Counted from the stretch's first letter, positions 1 to 6,831 are shown. The stretch: 13,356 nt of DNA from Spirochaetaceae bacterium (GCA_003558175.1 PWMO01000287.1:1-13356); one strand, 5' to 3'. Program-made: numbers and translations. The notes: a model not told the origin generated them from the letters alone.

Positions 1-731
1 AGACCTACGGCGCGCGCGGCCTCGCATGGATGAAAGTCACCGATTCCGGAGCGCTTGAGGGCGGCATCGCCAGGTTCTTTGCCGAGCGCTCGGCCGACGT
101 GTGCGCGGCGCTTGGCGCGCGTCCCGGCGATCTGCTGCTTTTCGTAGCCGACCAGTGGAAGACCGCCTGCACCGCGCTGGGTGCGGTACGCAGCCGGCTT
201 GGCAGGGATCTCGGCCTCTGCGATCCGGCGCGCTTCAGCTTTGCCTGGATCATCGACTTCCCGCTGTTCGAGTGGAACGACGACGAACAGCGCTGGGAAG
301 CGGCGCATCACATGTTCACTATGCCGCAGCAACGGTTTCTTGAGACGCTCGAAAACGATCCCGGTTCGGTCAAAGGCGATCTCTACGACCTGGTCTGCAA
401 CGGCTTCGAACTGGCATCGGGGTCGATCCGAATCCACGACCCGGCGTTGCAGCAGCGCATCTTCAATATTGTGGGGTTCAGCGAAGAGGAAGCGCAGCGC
501 CGGTTCGGCTTCCTGCTTGACGCGTTTCAGTACGGCCCGCCGCCGCACGGCGGAATCGCTCCCGGGCTCGACCGCCTGGTGATGATCATGGCCGGCGAAA
601 CCAGCATCAGAGAGGTCATTGCGTTCCCCAAGAACACCGCAGGTGTGTCGTTGATGGACGATTCACCGTCCGAAGTAGATCCGGCCCAGCTCGAGGAACT
701 CGGGCTGCAGCTGCGACCCGGCGAAGAGTAA
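1..731 (+). CDS. aspS: Aspartyl-tRNA synthetase, C-terminal part (5' end outside window)
   Basis: This class II aminoacyl-tRNA synthetase charges tRNA-Asp with aspartate in the cytoplasm. Only the last 243 or so codons are present; the reading frame is open from the left edge. The visible part starts with a YGARGLAWMKV segment that matches the bacterial GAD insertion domain. It continues with the second half of the catalytic core: WIIDFPLFEW, HHMFTMP, then CNGFELASGSIRIH. Class II motif 3 is present as GIAPGLDRLVM, where the arginine binds ATP. The protein ends with the usual AFPKN...PSEVDPAQLEELGL tail, so the C-terminus is complete. Most bacterial enzymes have HHPFTSP where this has HHMFTMP; the variant is a lineage marker at most. 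Whether the enzyme discriminates between tRNA-Asp and tRNA-Asn cannot be judged because the N-terminal anticodon domain is missing. Identification is very secure. Confidence 0.97.
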   Translation, partial: TYGARGLAWMKVTDSGALEGGIARFFAERSADVCAALGARPGDLLLFVADQWKTACTALGAVRSRLGRDLGLCDPARFSFAWIIDFPLFEWNDDEQRWEAAHHMFTMPQQRFLETLENDPGSVKGDLYDLVCNGFELASGSIRIHDPALQQRIFNIVGFSEEEAQRRFGFLLDAFQYGPPPHGGIAPGLDRLVMIMAGETSIREVIAFPKNTAGVSLMDDSPSEVDPAQLEELGLQLRPGEE

Positions 732-753
732 TCCGGCGTCAGTGAGCTTTTCA

Positions 754-783
754 TTGATGATACCGGAGTCGTCGGGTTATGCT
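754..783 (+). promoter_or_regulatory. Weak candidate sigma-70 promoter for serA
   Basis: TTGATG (754-759) and TATGCT (778-783) are separated by 18 bp and lie between the aspS stop and the serA start. Each hexamer matches the consensus at four of six positions. Transcription would begin near 790, about 35 bases before the serA ATG. Read-through from aspS is equally possible, since no terminator with a T-run lies between the two genes. Confidence 0.3.
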
Positions 784-823
784 GGAAGGCTGGAACCACA
801 CGCCACCACCTGAGGAGGAGGCT

Positions 824-2017
824 ATGTACAGAGTACGAACGTACAACAAGATTGCCGAGAAAGGACTGGACGTATTGAAGCAGGCGGGAATTGAGTATGG
901 CCCCGAGATCGAGAACCCGGATGCCATCATCGCCCGCAGTGCCAAGCTGAACGACCTGGACTTCGGCACCAACCTCAAGGCGATCGCGCGAGCAGGAGCC
1001 GGGTACAACAATATCCCGGTAGACCGCTGCAGCGAGGTGGGGATTGTCGCCTTCAATACCCCCGGCGCCAACGCCAACAGCGTGAAGGAGCTGGTCATCT
1101 CCGGCCTGCTGCTGTCATCGCGACGGATCGTAGAAGGGATTGAATGGACTCGGTCGCTCGCCGGAAAAGGAGACGAACTCAACGTCCTGGTAGAGAAGAA
1201 TAAGTCGTCGTTTGCCGGACCGGAGATCGCCGGCAAGACACTGGGTGTTATCGGGATGGGAGCAATCGGTGTAATGGTCTGCAATGCAGCCGAAGCGCTC
1301 GGAATGCGCGTTATCGGGCACGACCCGTATCTGTCGGTAGAGTCGGCCTGGGGGCTGTCTCGTACGGTGGAGCGAGCGGAGACGGCGGAGGCGCTGTACT
1401 CCCAGTCGGACTTCATCAGTCTGCATGTGCCCTTGAACGGAGACACCCGCGCAATGCTCAATAGCGCAGCGTTCGGCAGAATGAAGAAAGGCGTCCGCAT
1501 TCTGAACTTCGCCCGTGGTGGCCTGGTGGATGATGACGCACTGCTGGCGGCGATTGCCGATGAAACGGTAGCGTGCTACGTTACCGACTTCCCCACCGAC
1601 AGGCTGGTTGCCAATGAGAAAGTGCTCCCGATCCCGCACCTCGGCGCTTCAACACCCGAGGCGGAGGAGAACTGCGCCGTTATGGCGGCGAGGCAGCTGC
1701 GAGACTATCTCTTCACGGGTAACGTCGTGAACTCGGTGAACTTCCCCGACTGCGTGATGCAACCGGCGGAGAACGAGCGCATTACCATCGCCAACCGTAA
1801 CATTCCAAACATGGTGGGTCAGATCACCGCGATTCTCGCGGCAGAGAACCGCAATATTCTGGACCTTCTGAACCGGCATCGGGAAGAACTGGCCTATAAT
1901 ATCATCGATGTTGACGGCAAACTCGCTGAGGATGCGATGCAGCGCATGCGCGCCATTGAAGGCGTTCTAATGGTGCGCGAGCTGCGGACGGTCACCTCGC
2001 AGGGCACGGCGGAATGA
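824..2017 (+). CDS. serA: D-3-phosphoglycerate dehydrogenase, short ACT-type
   Basis: The enzyme oxidises 3-phosphoglycerate to 3-phosphohydroxypyruvate with NAD+, the first step of serine synthesis. I start it at 824, not at an in-frame ATG 45 bases upstream, because AGGAGG (813-818) lies 5 bases before this ATG and the 15 extra residues do not look like the family. The 397-residue protein has the 2-hydroxyacid dehydrogenase layout: a split substrate domain, a Rossmann domain with GMGAIG (residues 144-149), catalytic Arg231 in NFARGG and His272 in PHLGAST. A C-terminal ACT domain (about 316-390) probably binds serine as a feedback regulator. The residue matching E. coli Glu269 of the R-E-H triad appears to be Asp259 (PTDR instead of PTEP), a conservative change. 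The length is close to the short 3PGDH type rather than the long type with an intervening domain. A related 2-hydroxyacid dehydrogenase with another substrate cannot be excluded. Confidence 0.88.
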   Translation: MYRVRTYNKIAEKGLDVLKQAGIEYGPEIENPDAIIARSAKLNDLDFGTNLKAIARAGAGYNNIPVDRCSEVGIVAFNTPGANANSVKELVISGLLLSSRRIVEGIEWTRSLAGKGDELNVLVEKNKSSFAGPEIAGKTLGVIGMGAIGVMVCNAAEALGMRVIGHDPYLSVESAWGLSRTVERAETAEALYSQSDFISLHVPLNGDTRAMLNSAAFGRMKKGVRILNFARGGLVDDDALLAAIADETVACYVTDFPTDRLVANEKVLPIPHLGASTPEAEENCAVMAARQLRDYLFTGNVVNSVNFPDCVMQPAENERITIANRNIPNMVGQITAILAAENRNILDLLNRHREELAYNIIDVDGKLAEDAMQRMRAIEGVLMVRELRTVTSQGTAE

Positions 2018-2106
2018 TCGAGTTCGACGTGATTGGGATTTCACATGCGAACGCCGAGCAGAGAACCTGCGTGAGGAGAAACCGAATGATAGAGGGAACC
2101 AAATGA
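2014..2106 (+). CDS. Possible 30-residue coupled micro-ORF between serA and the cyclophilin gene
   Basis: An open frame of 30 codons begins at an ATG that overlaps the serA stop (ATGA, 2014-2017). It ends at a TGA that overlaps the cyclophilin ATG (ATGA, 2103-2106). The peptide starts [13 protein letters not shown] and is polar and charged, with no signal peptide, membrane segment or recognisable domain. There is no good ribosome binding site of its own; the nearest is AGGG at 2001-2004. If translated, it would depend on ribosomes terminating on serA and would hand them to the next gene. It may equally be chance, because the cyclophilin start has its own AGAGGG (2091-2096). I do not recognise it. 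Confidence 0.3.
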   Translation: MIEFDVIGISHANAEQRTCVRRNRMIEGTK

Positions 2107-2729
2107 CGGAAGGAAGACTGCCGATTCTTGCCCTTGGCGGCCTGGTGCTGCTGGCGGTCACGGAACCCGCCGGAGCATCAAACGGCCTCCCACACGGGGT
2201 ATACGCCCACCTGGAAACCAATCGGGGCACGATCATCATCGAACTGGAATACCAGCGCGCACCCATGACGGTGATGAACTTTGTTGGACTGGCAGAAGGG
2301 ACCATTCAGCACAACCGCGGCGAAGGCGTCCGGTTCTACGACGGGCTTACCTTTCACCGCGTGATCGACGACTTCATGATTCAGGGCGGCGACCCTGAGG
2401 GCAGCGGCCGCGGCGGACCTGGCTACCGTTTCCCGGACGAGTTTCATCCGCAACTGCGCCATTCCGGCCCCGGCATCCTTTCCATGGCAAATGCCGGTCC
2501 CAACACCAACGGAAGTCAGTTCTTTATTACGCATACTGCCACGCCGTGGCTTGACGGGGCACACGCGGTGTTTGGCCGCGTTGTCGAGGGCCAGGAGGTG
2601 GTAGACGCCATCCAGCGTCGCGACCGCATCGAGCGTGTCTGGATTGAACGCATCGGGCCTGATGCGGAAGCATTCCGGGCCGACCAGGCGGCGTTTGAAG
2701 AGGCGCGCCGCCGGGCGGGCGAACGCTGA
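2103..2729 (+). CDS. Exported cyclophilin-type peptidyl-prolyl cis-trans isomerase
   Basis: This enzyme catalyses cis-trans isomerisation of X-Pro bonds and helps proteins fold after export. The 208-residue product starts at an ATG preceded by AGAGGG at 6-base spacing. Residues 6-26 form a hydrophobic signal peptide with a plausible cleavage after AGA, so the protein is probably periplasmic. The cyclophilin fold follows from about residue 33 to 185. It contains catalytic Arg86 in FHRVI, FMIQGGD (91-97), [24 protein letters not shown] (128-142) and [12 protein letters not shown]. Trp149 sits where human cyclophilin A has Trp121, the residue that favours cyclosporin binding; E. coli PpiA lacks it. 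A charged helical tail of about 20 residues (188-208) follows the fold. It probably shares an operon with serA upstream and perhaps qor downstream, without an obvious pathway link. Confidence 0.92.
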   Translation: MTEGRLPILALGGLVLLAVTEPAGASNGLPHGVYAHLETNRGTIIIELEYQRAPMTVMNFVGLAEGTIQHNRGEGVRFYDGLTFHRVIDDFMIQGGDPEGSGRGGPGYRFPDEFHPQLRHSGPGILSMANAGPNTNGSQFFITHTATPWLDGAHAVFGRVVEGQEVVDAIQRRDRIERVWIERIGPDAEAFRADQAAFEEARRRAGER

Positions 2730-2734
2730 GCACA

Positions 2735-2757
2735 GTGTCGGGCGCGCGGCCCGGCAC
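2735..2757 (+). other. GC-rich RNA hairpin between the cyclophilin gene and qor
   Basis: GTGTCGGGC (2735-2743) pairs with GCCCGGCAC (2749-2757) over nine base pairs, one of them G-T, around a 5-base loop. It lies 5 bases after the cyclophilin stop and directly before the qor ribosome binding site (AAGGAGG, about 2758-2764). There is no T-run, so a standard intrinsic terminator is unlikely. It could protect the upstream message or influence ribosome access to qor. Confidence 0.45.
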
Positions 2758-2769
2758 AAGGAGGGAATG

Positions 2770-3747
2770 ATGGCCAAGGCAATCGTTATTGAGCAGACCG
2801 GCGGGCCGGAGGTAATGAAGTGGGTCGATGTCGAGCTCGCGGAACCCGGACCCGGTGAGGTTCTGCTGCGGCAGACCGCCGTGGGATTGAACTTCGTTGA
2901 CATCTACTTCAGATCCGGGCTCTACACGCTGCCCCATCTCCCTCACGGGCTGGGAGCCGAGGCGGCCGGCGTGGTCGAAGCCGTTGGCGCCGATGTCCGC
3001 GACATCGCCGTTGGGGACCGCGTTGCCTACGTGCACAACCAGCAGGGGTCGTACGCTGAGATGCGGGTGCTTCCGGCGCACCGCTGCGTGAAGCTGCCGG
3101 ACGACATCCCTGACGCCACCGCCGCCGGTATCATGCTGCGCGGGTTGACGGCGCAGTTTCTGCTGCGACGAACCTACCGCGTACAGCAGGGTGACACGAT
3201 TCTTGTCCATGCCGCCGCAGGCGGAGTGGGTCTGATCCTGTGCAGCTGGGCAAAGCACCTTGGAGCAACCGTGATTGGAACGGTCGGTTCGGAAGAGAAG
3301 GCCCAGGTCGCACGCGAGAACGGCTGTGATCATGTGATTGATTACACGCTGCAGGACTTCGTCGCCGAGGTCCGCGAGATTACCGGCGGCAAGGGACTGC
3401 CGGTGGTCTACGACTCGGTTGGGAAGGAGACCTTCGACGGTTCACTGGACTGCCTGCGCCCGCTTGGGATGATGGTGACGTTCGGCAACGCCTCGGGCCC
3501 GGTTCCCGCGATCGAGCCGAAGCTCCTGGCGCAGAAAGGTTCACTGTTTCTTACCCGTCCGACACTGTTCCACTACATTGCCGACAGGCAGGAACTGCTC
3601 GCGGCGGCGGCCGAGCTCTTCGAGGCTGTCAGAGGCGGCGCGGTCACGGTGGCAATCAATCAGGAGTACGCGCTGATCGACGTGGCACAGGCACACCGTG
3701 ATCTCGAGGCGCGCAAGACAACCGGTTCCACCGTGCTGCTGCCGTAG
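2770..3747 (+). CDS. qor: NADPH:quinone oxidoreductase, zinc-free MDR family
   Basis: This soluble enzyme of the medium-chain dehydrogenase/reductase superfamily reduces quinones using NADPH. The 325-residue product keeps the typical QOR features: the N-terminal GroES-like domain with GLNFVDIYFRSGLY (39-52), a glycine-rich nucleotide motif HAAAGGVG (147-154), and VVYDSVGKETFDGSLDCL (212-229). FGNASG and QKGSLFLTRPTLFHYI follow, very close in style to E. coli QorA. The catalytic-zinc cysteine and histidine pattern of alcohol dehydrogenases is absent, as expected. Two adjacent ATGs (2767 and 2770) fit; I chose 2770 because it lies 5 bases from AAGGAGG, whereas 2767 is only 2 bases away. The gene lies 40 bases after the cyclophilin gene on the same strand. 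Its physiological quinone cannot be read from sequence. Confidence 0.94.
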   Translation: MAKAIVIEQTGGPEVMKWVDVELAEPGPGEVLLRQTAVGLNFVDIYFRSGLYTLPHLPHGLGAEAAGVVEAVGADVRDIAVGDRVAYVHNQQGSYAEMRVLPAHRCVKLPDDIPDATAAGIMLRGLTAQFLLRRTYRVQQGDTILVHAAAGGVGLILCSWAKHLGATVIGTVGSEEKAQVARENGCDHVIDYTLQDFVAEVREITGGKGLPVVYDSVGKETFDGSLDCLRPLGMMVTFGNASGPVPAIEPKLLAQKGSLFLTRPTLFHYIADRQELLAAAAELFEAVRGGAVTVAINQEYALIDVAQAHRDLEARKTTGSTVLLP

Positions 3748-3748
3748 G

Positions 3749-3784
3749 GTGCACGCGACCGTGCCCGCGAAAGTGTCCGCGACA
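3749..3784 (+). repeat. Three degenerate 12-bp tandem units
   Basis: Immediately after the qor stop, three consecutive 12-mers share the pattern GTG-N-M-CGCGA-NN: GTGCACGCGACC (3749-3760), GTGCCCGCGAAA (3761-3772) and GTGTCCGCGACA (3773-3784). A partial fourth, GTGTGG, follows. Each pair differs at two to four positions. The array lies just upstream of a duplicated promoter element and may be an operator array or the remains of slippage. Confidence 0.6.
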
Positions 3785-3802
3785 GTGTGGTTGGCGCATC
3801 GC

Positions 3803-3842
3803 CGTGCTATACTTTGACAGCGCGTGCTATACTTTGACAGCG
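3803..3842 (+). repeat. Perfect 20-bp tandem duplication in the lipoprotein promoter
   Basis: The unit CGTGCTATACTTTGACAGCG occurs twice head to tail (3803-3822 and 3823-3842) without a mismatch. Each unit contains an extended -10-like TGCTATACT and a TTGACA. The second copy ends at the ribosome binding site of the lipoprotein gene. Perfect identity suggests a recent duplication. Confidence 0.95.
3805..3833 (+). promoter_or_regulatory. Two tandem extended -10 elements for the lipoprotein gene
   Basis: TGC-TATACT occurs at 3805-3813 and again at 3825-3833. Each resembles an extended -10 (TGnTATAAT), which does not need a strong -35. The TTGACA hexamers within the repeat are only 8 bp from the next -10, so they do not form standard pairs. 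Starts would fall near 3820 and 3840, giving leaders of about 31 and 11 bases before the ATG at 3851. Confidence 0.5.
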
Positions 3843-3850
3843 GAGGTGCC

Positions 3851-4423
3851 ATGACCGTGACCAGACATCAGAGTGCGGCGGTGCGCGCAAGCGCACCCGG
3901 CTCATGTGCGCCGATTGTATCCGCGCTGCTCGTGCTGCTGCTCTGGTCGGCTGCAGGCTGCGCGTCGCGGGCGGAGACCACGCTCGTAGATACCGGTGCG
4001 ATCAGTTACCAGGTCCAGACAAGCTACTCGGACGACGCCTTTGTGGTACATCGGCTGGTCATTTACCGGGACGACACCGACACGGTGGAGCTGGGGGTGG
4101 TTTCTCCCACCGACGGCTCGGACAACCGCTATGTGCTTTCGGTGGTCTATTCGGGCGCCGATTGGCGGTTCATGGAAGGCAACGTGCTCGTGCGTGCGGG
4201 TTCTCAGTTGCTGCGCCTGCGCGACTCGCGTCCGTCACACAGCGGTGGATATCGCGAACCGGTGACCGAACGCGTGACGGTGGAGCTGACGCGCGCCCAG
4301 TTTCGCGATATCGCCAACGGGTCCCGGGTAGCCGTTGAGTATCATCCGGGCGTCATCGCCTACATTGACCGCCGCGGCGAACGGGCGATGCGGCAGTTCT
4401 ACGAGGAATACGCCGACGCCTGA
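3851..4423 (+). CDS. Predicted lipoprotein of unknown function
   Basis: I do not recognise the family of this 190-residue protein. The start is the ATG at 3851, preceded by GGAGG (3842-3846) at 4-base spacing; a GTG upstream in the promoter repeat would add nine residues and is not likely. The N-terminus has a long polar and basic stretch, then a hydrophobic core (22-32) and a relaxed lipobox SAAGC with Cys37, so it is probably a lipoprotein. The mature part looks rich in beta strands (for example VVHRLVIYRD, ELGVVSP, RYVLSVVYSG, VTVELTRAQF) and ends in a short charged helix, RAMRQFYEEYADA. There is no catalytic signature. It seems to be a single-gene unit with its own duplicated promoter, converging on the minus-strand gene at 4485-5198. 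Confidence 0.8.
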   Translation: MTVTRHQSAAVRASAPGSCAPIVSALLVLLLWSAAGCASRAETTLVDTGAISYQVQTSYSDDAFVVHRLVIYRDDTDTVELGVVSPTDGSDNRYVLSVVYSGADWRFMEGNVLVRAGSQLLRLRDSRPSHSGGYREPVTERVTVELTRAQFRDIANGSRVAVEYHPGVIAYIDRRGERAMRQFYEEYADA

Positions 4424-4430
4424 TGGCGTC
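4415..4430 (+). other. Short hairpin spanning the lipoprotein stop codon
   Basis: GACGCC (4415-4420) and GGCGTC (4425-4430) form a 6-bp stem whose TGAT loop holds the stop codon. No T-run follows, so termination by this element alone is doubtful. The remaining 61-bp space to the convergent gene shows no clear intrinsic terminator in either direction. Confidence 0.35.
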
Positions 4431-4484
4431 ACGCAGCGCAGGGTGTCGCACCTGGTGGGCGAGGGCGGGACAGTGCGCGGGTGA

Positions 4485-5198
4485 TCAACCGCTGCCGAGT
4501 TCCCAGTAGATCCAGCGAATGTCGGCGGGTTCGGCCGCGGTTCGCAGCAGAAAGCGCCCCTGGCGCCCGCGCTCGTAGGTCAGCATCATGACTACCCGGT
4601 TCCAACCACGTTTCAGCCGCAGATCGACCTCTCCGGAAACCCCGGGAGCGTCTGCGCGCCCGCTGATCGCGACGTCGCGATCGGCGTAGACCCAGCCGAC
4701 GCGCATGGTGGAAGTCTCCGTCTGGAGCCAGCGCTGAATGAACCCCGCCGACTGCCCTTCCCGGCTTCGCACTTCAATCCGCGAGAATCGCTGAATGCGG
4801 GCATCGGCAGGAGTGACCGCGGGCGTCAGCGGTATCGGCCCGAAGTACGACTCGGCAAACATCGAGACGATCTCGGCGCTGTAATCCATGACGGGAATCA
4901 GCGCTTCAGCGGCGGGCGGTGGCACCTCAACGGTGAACTCTCCCCGCGGAGCGGCGGCCTCGCCGCCGTGGTACGGGTCTCCTGAAGAATCGACAAGACG
5001 CACGAGCAGGCGGTAATCCTTTTGATTGCGCCACGGTTCCAGCCCCGGGCCGGTGACTCTCTGTTGCATCGGCTGACCGCTGAGTCTCAGTGAGGTTCCC
5101 AGTGCGGCCTCCGCCGCCGGCGGAACCGACTGAGCTTCAGTCCAGGCGGTCAACAGCAACAGAGTCATCACGCCGAGCGCCGTTCGTGCTCGCGTCAT
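4485..5198 (-). CDS. Exported protein of unknown function, downstream of mltF
   Basis: I do not recognise this 237-residue protein. An N-terminal signal peptide (hydrophobic residues 8-18, likely cleavage after TEA at 20-22) indicates export; there is no lipobox. The mature region is mixed and probably beta-rich. It has a proline-rich segment around 93-103, a central YSAEIVSMFAESYFG, and a C-terminal half ending in ISGRADAPGVSGEVDLRLKR then GWNRVVMMLTYE and IRWIYWELG. That last part reads like a small beta-sandwich. The ATG has GGAGG at 6-base spacing. It starts 36 bp after the end of the MltF-like gene on the same strand, so co-transcription is likely and an envelope role is a reasonable inference. 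No enzymatic motif is visible. Confidence 0.8.
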   Translation of the reverse strand: MTRARTALGVMTLLLLTAWTEAQSVPPAAEAALGTSLRLSGQPMQQRVTGPGLEPWRNQKDYRLLVRLVDSSGDPYHGGEAAAPRGEFTVEVPPPAAEALIPVMDYSAEIVSMFAESYFGPIPLTPAVTPADARIQRFSRIEVRSREGQSAGFIQRWLQTETSTMRVGWVYADRDVAISGRADAPGVSGEVDLRLKRGWNRVVMMLTYERGRQGRFLLRTAAEPADIRWIYWELGSG

Positions 5199-5215
5199 TC
5201 AGGCCTCCGACGACC

Positions 5216-5245
5216 AGTATACACCCACAGACGCCTACTCGGCAA
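5216..5245 (-). promoter_or_regulatory. Possible internal promoter for the 237-residue exported protein
   Basis: On the minus strand TTGCCG (5240-5245) and TATACT (5216-5221) are 18 bp apart. The -35 overlaps the end of the mltF-like gene. Transcription would start near 5209, almost on the ribosome binding site, leaving a very short leader. It is a plausible second promoter in addition to read-through. Confidence 0.35.
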
Positions 5246-6641
5246 AATTCCGGTAATGGGTAGTCAACGCATACACGCGGTTCACGAAGTTGACCGGTTC
5301 GCTGCCCCTGGCAAAGCCGAACTGGACCACGTCGTTGTTGTAGTACTCGGGATTTGCCTTCGCCAGCAGGTAGTGGTCGACGTTTCCGTGCCAGACGTCC
5401 GGGTCCGACTCGTAGAGCATCGCCAGGCGCCGCGCGTCCTCGACATGTCCCTGCCCGACGTTGTAGGAAGCGATCACAAACCGCAGCCGCTCCTCGGGAT
5501 CAATTATGCGTTCGGCCCAGTAGTACTGTAACCAGACAAGGAATGACGTAGCCGCGCGCAGATTGTCATGCGGATCGTAGACGTTTCTGGCTCCGAAATG
5601 CCGCGCCGTGGCCGGCATGAGCTGCATCAGTCCCATTGCTCCCATCCAGGAACGCGCCCGCGGATCAAATCGCGACTCCTGGTATGCAAGCGCAGCAAGC
5701 ATCCGCCAGTCCCAGTCGAGCCTCCGGGCGTAGCGCCGGAAGAGATCGTCATAGGGTGAGATAGTGCCGGTCTGCAGCGGAAAAAGATCACTGGCCACGC
5801 GCCGGCGATACCCGGACACGTCATGAAGGTACTTGCGTCGCAACGCCACGTGGTCGGCACCGCTCTGCGCAGCGTCGAGCCAAGCGTCAATCGCCCCGAG
5901 AAGATCCGGGGTGTCGTGCCGCAGCCCCCAGGAGACCTGCTGCGAAAGCCCCACCGGGGTTTTCACGTCCAGCACCGGGTGCAGCCCTGCTTCCAGGACC
6001 GCGATCTCTTCGTCCACCACGGCGAAATCAAACGACCCGTCGGCGACTCCGGCCACGAGCTGCCGGTTTGAAACCTCTTCTTCGGCTTCGACCACTTCGA
6101 TCTCGATGCCCGCTTCCTGTGCAAGATTGGCAAGCCGCTCCGAATAGACCGACCCGTTGCCGACATGAACCCGGATACCATCGAGACTGACGGGGCTTCG
6201 CAGCAGTCGTGCCTCCAGCTGCCGCGGCGTGAGGTCACGCCAGCCGGCCGGTTTGCGTTGCACCAGCACGGGACGCGTGAAGTAGAGGGGCCGGCTGACC
6301 TGCAATTGCTCGCGGCGCCGGCCGTTGACCGTCAAGCGGTGCGCGATCAGGTCTCCCTCGCCGGCCTCAAGCATTTCCGTCATCTGCGCAATGTCGGCAG
6401 CGGACACGATCTCCACCGGGAGACCCAGATGCTCACCGAAACGCTCGATCAGTTCGAGATCATATCCCATGGGCTCGCCACGGTAGATGAAGTACCCAAC
6501 GGGATCAGGGGCAGTGATCACTCTGAGATAGCCGCGCTCGCGAATCTGCTCCAGATCGACGGCCGCCGGCTCTTCAGAACCACCGCCGGCGCACGCGTAC
6601 AGCGCGGTCATTGCGATAAGTATCAATAGAATCTGTTTCAT
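5235..6641 (-). CDS. mltF: MltF-like lytic murein transglycosylase lipoprotein (SBP3 + SLT)
   Basis: The enzyme cleaves the beta-1,4 bond between N-acetylmuramic acid and N-acetylglucosamine in peptidoglycan, forming 1,6-anhydro ends. The 468-residue protein begins with a short signal and lipobox (LYAC, Cys17), so it should be lipid-anchored. Residues about 30-275 form a family 3 solute-binding domain (LRVITAPDPVGYFIYRG, PMGYDLELIERFGEHLG), which in MltF acts as a regulatory sensor. Residues about 295-430 are the SLT domain: catalytic Glu322 in AYQESRFDPRA, then MGAMGLMQLMPATA and ASYNVGQGHVEDA. E. coli MltF (518 residues) has the same order. No clear Shine-Dalgarno lies before the ATG; the leader is AT-rich instead, and the next Met (residue 11) would destroy the signal. 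It heads a probable two-gene unit with an exported unknown. Confidence 0.93.
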   Translation of the reverse strand: MKQILLILIAMTALYACAGGGSEEPAAVDLEQIRERGYLRVITAPDPVGYFIYRGEPMGYDLELIERFGEHLGLPVEIVSAADIAQMTEMLEAGEGDLIAHRLTVNGRRREQLQVSRPLYFTRPVLVQRKPAGWRDLTPRQLEARLLRSPVSLDGIRVHVGNGSVYSERLANLAQEAGIEIEVVEAEEEVSNRQLVAGVADGSFDFAVVDEEIAVLEAGLHPVLDVKTPVGLSQQVSWGLRHDTPDLLGAIDAWLDAAQSGADHVALRRKYLHDVSGYRRRVASDLFPLQTGTISPYDDLFRRYARRLDWDWRMLAALAYQESRFDPRARSWMGAMGLMQLMPATARHFGARNVYDPHDNLRAATSFLVWLQYYWAERIIDPEERLRFVIASYNVGQGHVEDARRLAMLYESDPDVWHGNVDHYLLAKANPEYYNNDVVQFGFARGSEPVNFVNRVYALTTHYRNFAE

Positions 6642-6661
6642 AGTAATATCTTGGAGAGTTC

Positions 6662-6690
6662 AATATACAGAATGTGAAAGCGATGGTCCA
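6662..6690 (-). promoter_or_regulatory. Candidate promoter for mltF
   Basis: On the minus strand TGGACC (6685-6690) and TATATT (6662-6667) are separated by 17 bp. Start would fall near 6655, giving a leader of about 14 bases without an obvious Shine-Dalgarno. The hexamers match consensus at four and five positions. It is divergent from the stronger promoter at 6739-6768. Confidence 0.4.
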
Positions 6691-6709
6691 CTCCGGAGAC
6701 GATGGAGAT

Positions 6710-6728
6710 CCGTACCGTCGCCGTACGG
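6710..6728. other. Inverted repeat between divergent promoters
   Basis: CCGTAC (6710-6715) and GTACGG (6723-6728) flank a 7-base centre. It lies between the two divergent promoters of mltF and the FMN-binding gene, ending 10 bp before the -35 of the latter. It could be an operator for a dimeric regulator, or chance. The rest of the 190-bp divergent spacer holds only the promoters and the FMN gene leader. Confidence 0.35.
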
Positions 6729-6738
6729 CACAGAGTGT

Positions 6739-6768
6739 TTGACGCGTTCGGTATTTTTCGTGCATAAT
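6739..6768 (+). promoter_or_regulatory. Good sigma-70 promoter for the FMN-binding protein gene
   Basis: TTGACG (6739-6744) and CATAAT (6763-6768) have an 18-bp spacer; each matches consensus at five of six positions. Transcription should start near 6775, giving a leader of about 57 bases. A CCACGTGG palindrome (6816-6823) in that leader overlaps the first bases of the ribosome binding site. Confidence 0.65.
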
Positions 6769-6831
6769 ACGGTCAACTATTCAACTACTGGTTCCACCAA
6801 CACAGTGAAGGTAGACCACGTGGAGGTATCT

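Noticed and set aside
751..1500. Long minus-strand open frame (249 codons) opposite serA
   Set aside because: It lies wholly antisense to a well-recognised enzyme, has no domain-like protein sequence, and long antisense frames are common in GC-rich DNA.
2527..3333. Minus-strand open frame (268 codons) opposite the cyclophilin and qor genes
   Set aside because: It overlaps two secure genes on the other strand and its product looks like low-complexity shadow translation.
3814..3833. TTGACA and TATACT in the 20-bp repeat as a standard promoter pair
   Set aside because: The gap between them is only 8 bp, far from the 16-18 bp that sigma-70 needs; an extended -10 reading fits better.
3749..3842. 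CRISPR-like array
   Set aside because: The units are directly adjacent with no spacers and are far too short; these are simple tandem repeats.
6739..6831. Upstream TTG start that would extend the FMN-binding protein by 31 residues
   Set aside because: The TTG is part of the -35 promoter element, and the ATG at 6832 has a good ribosome binding site and a sensible signal peptide.
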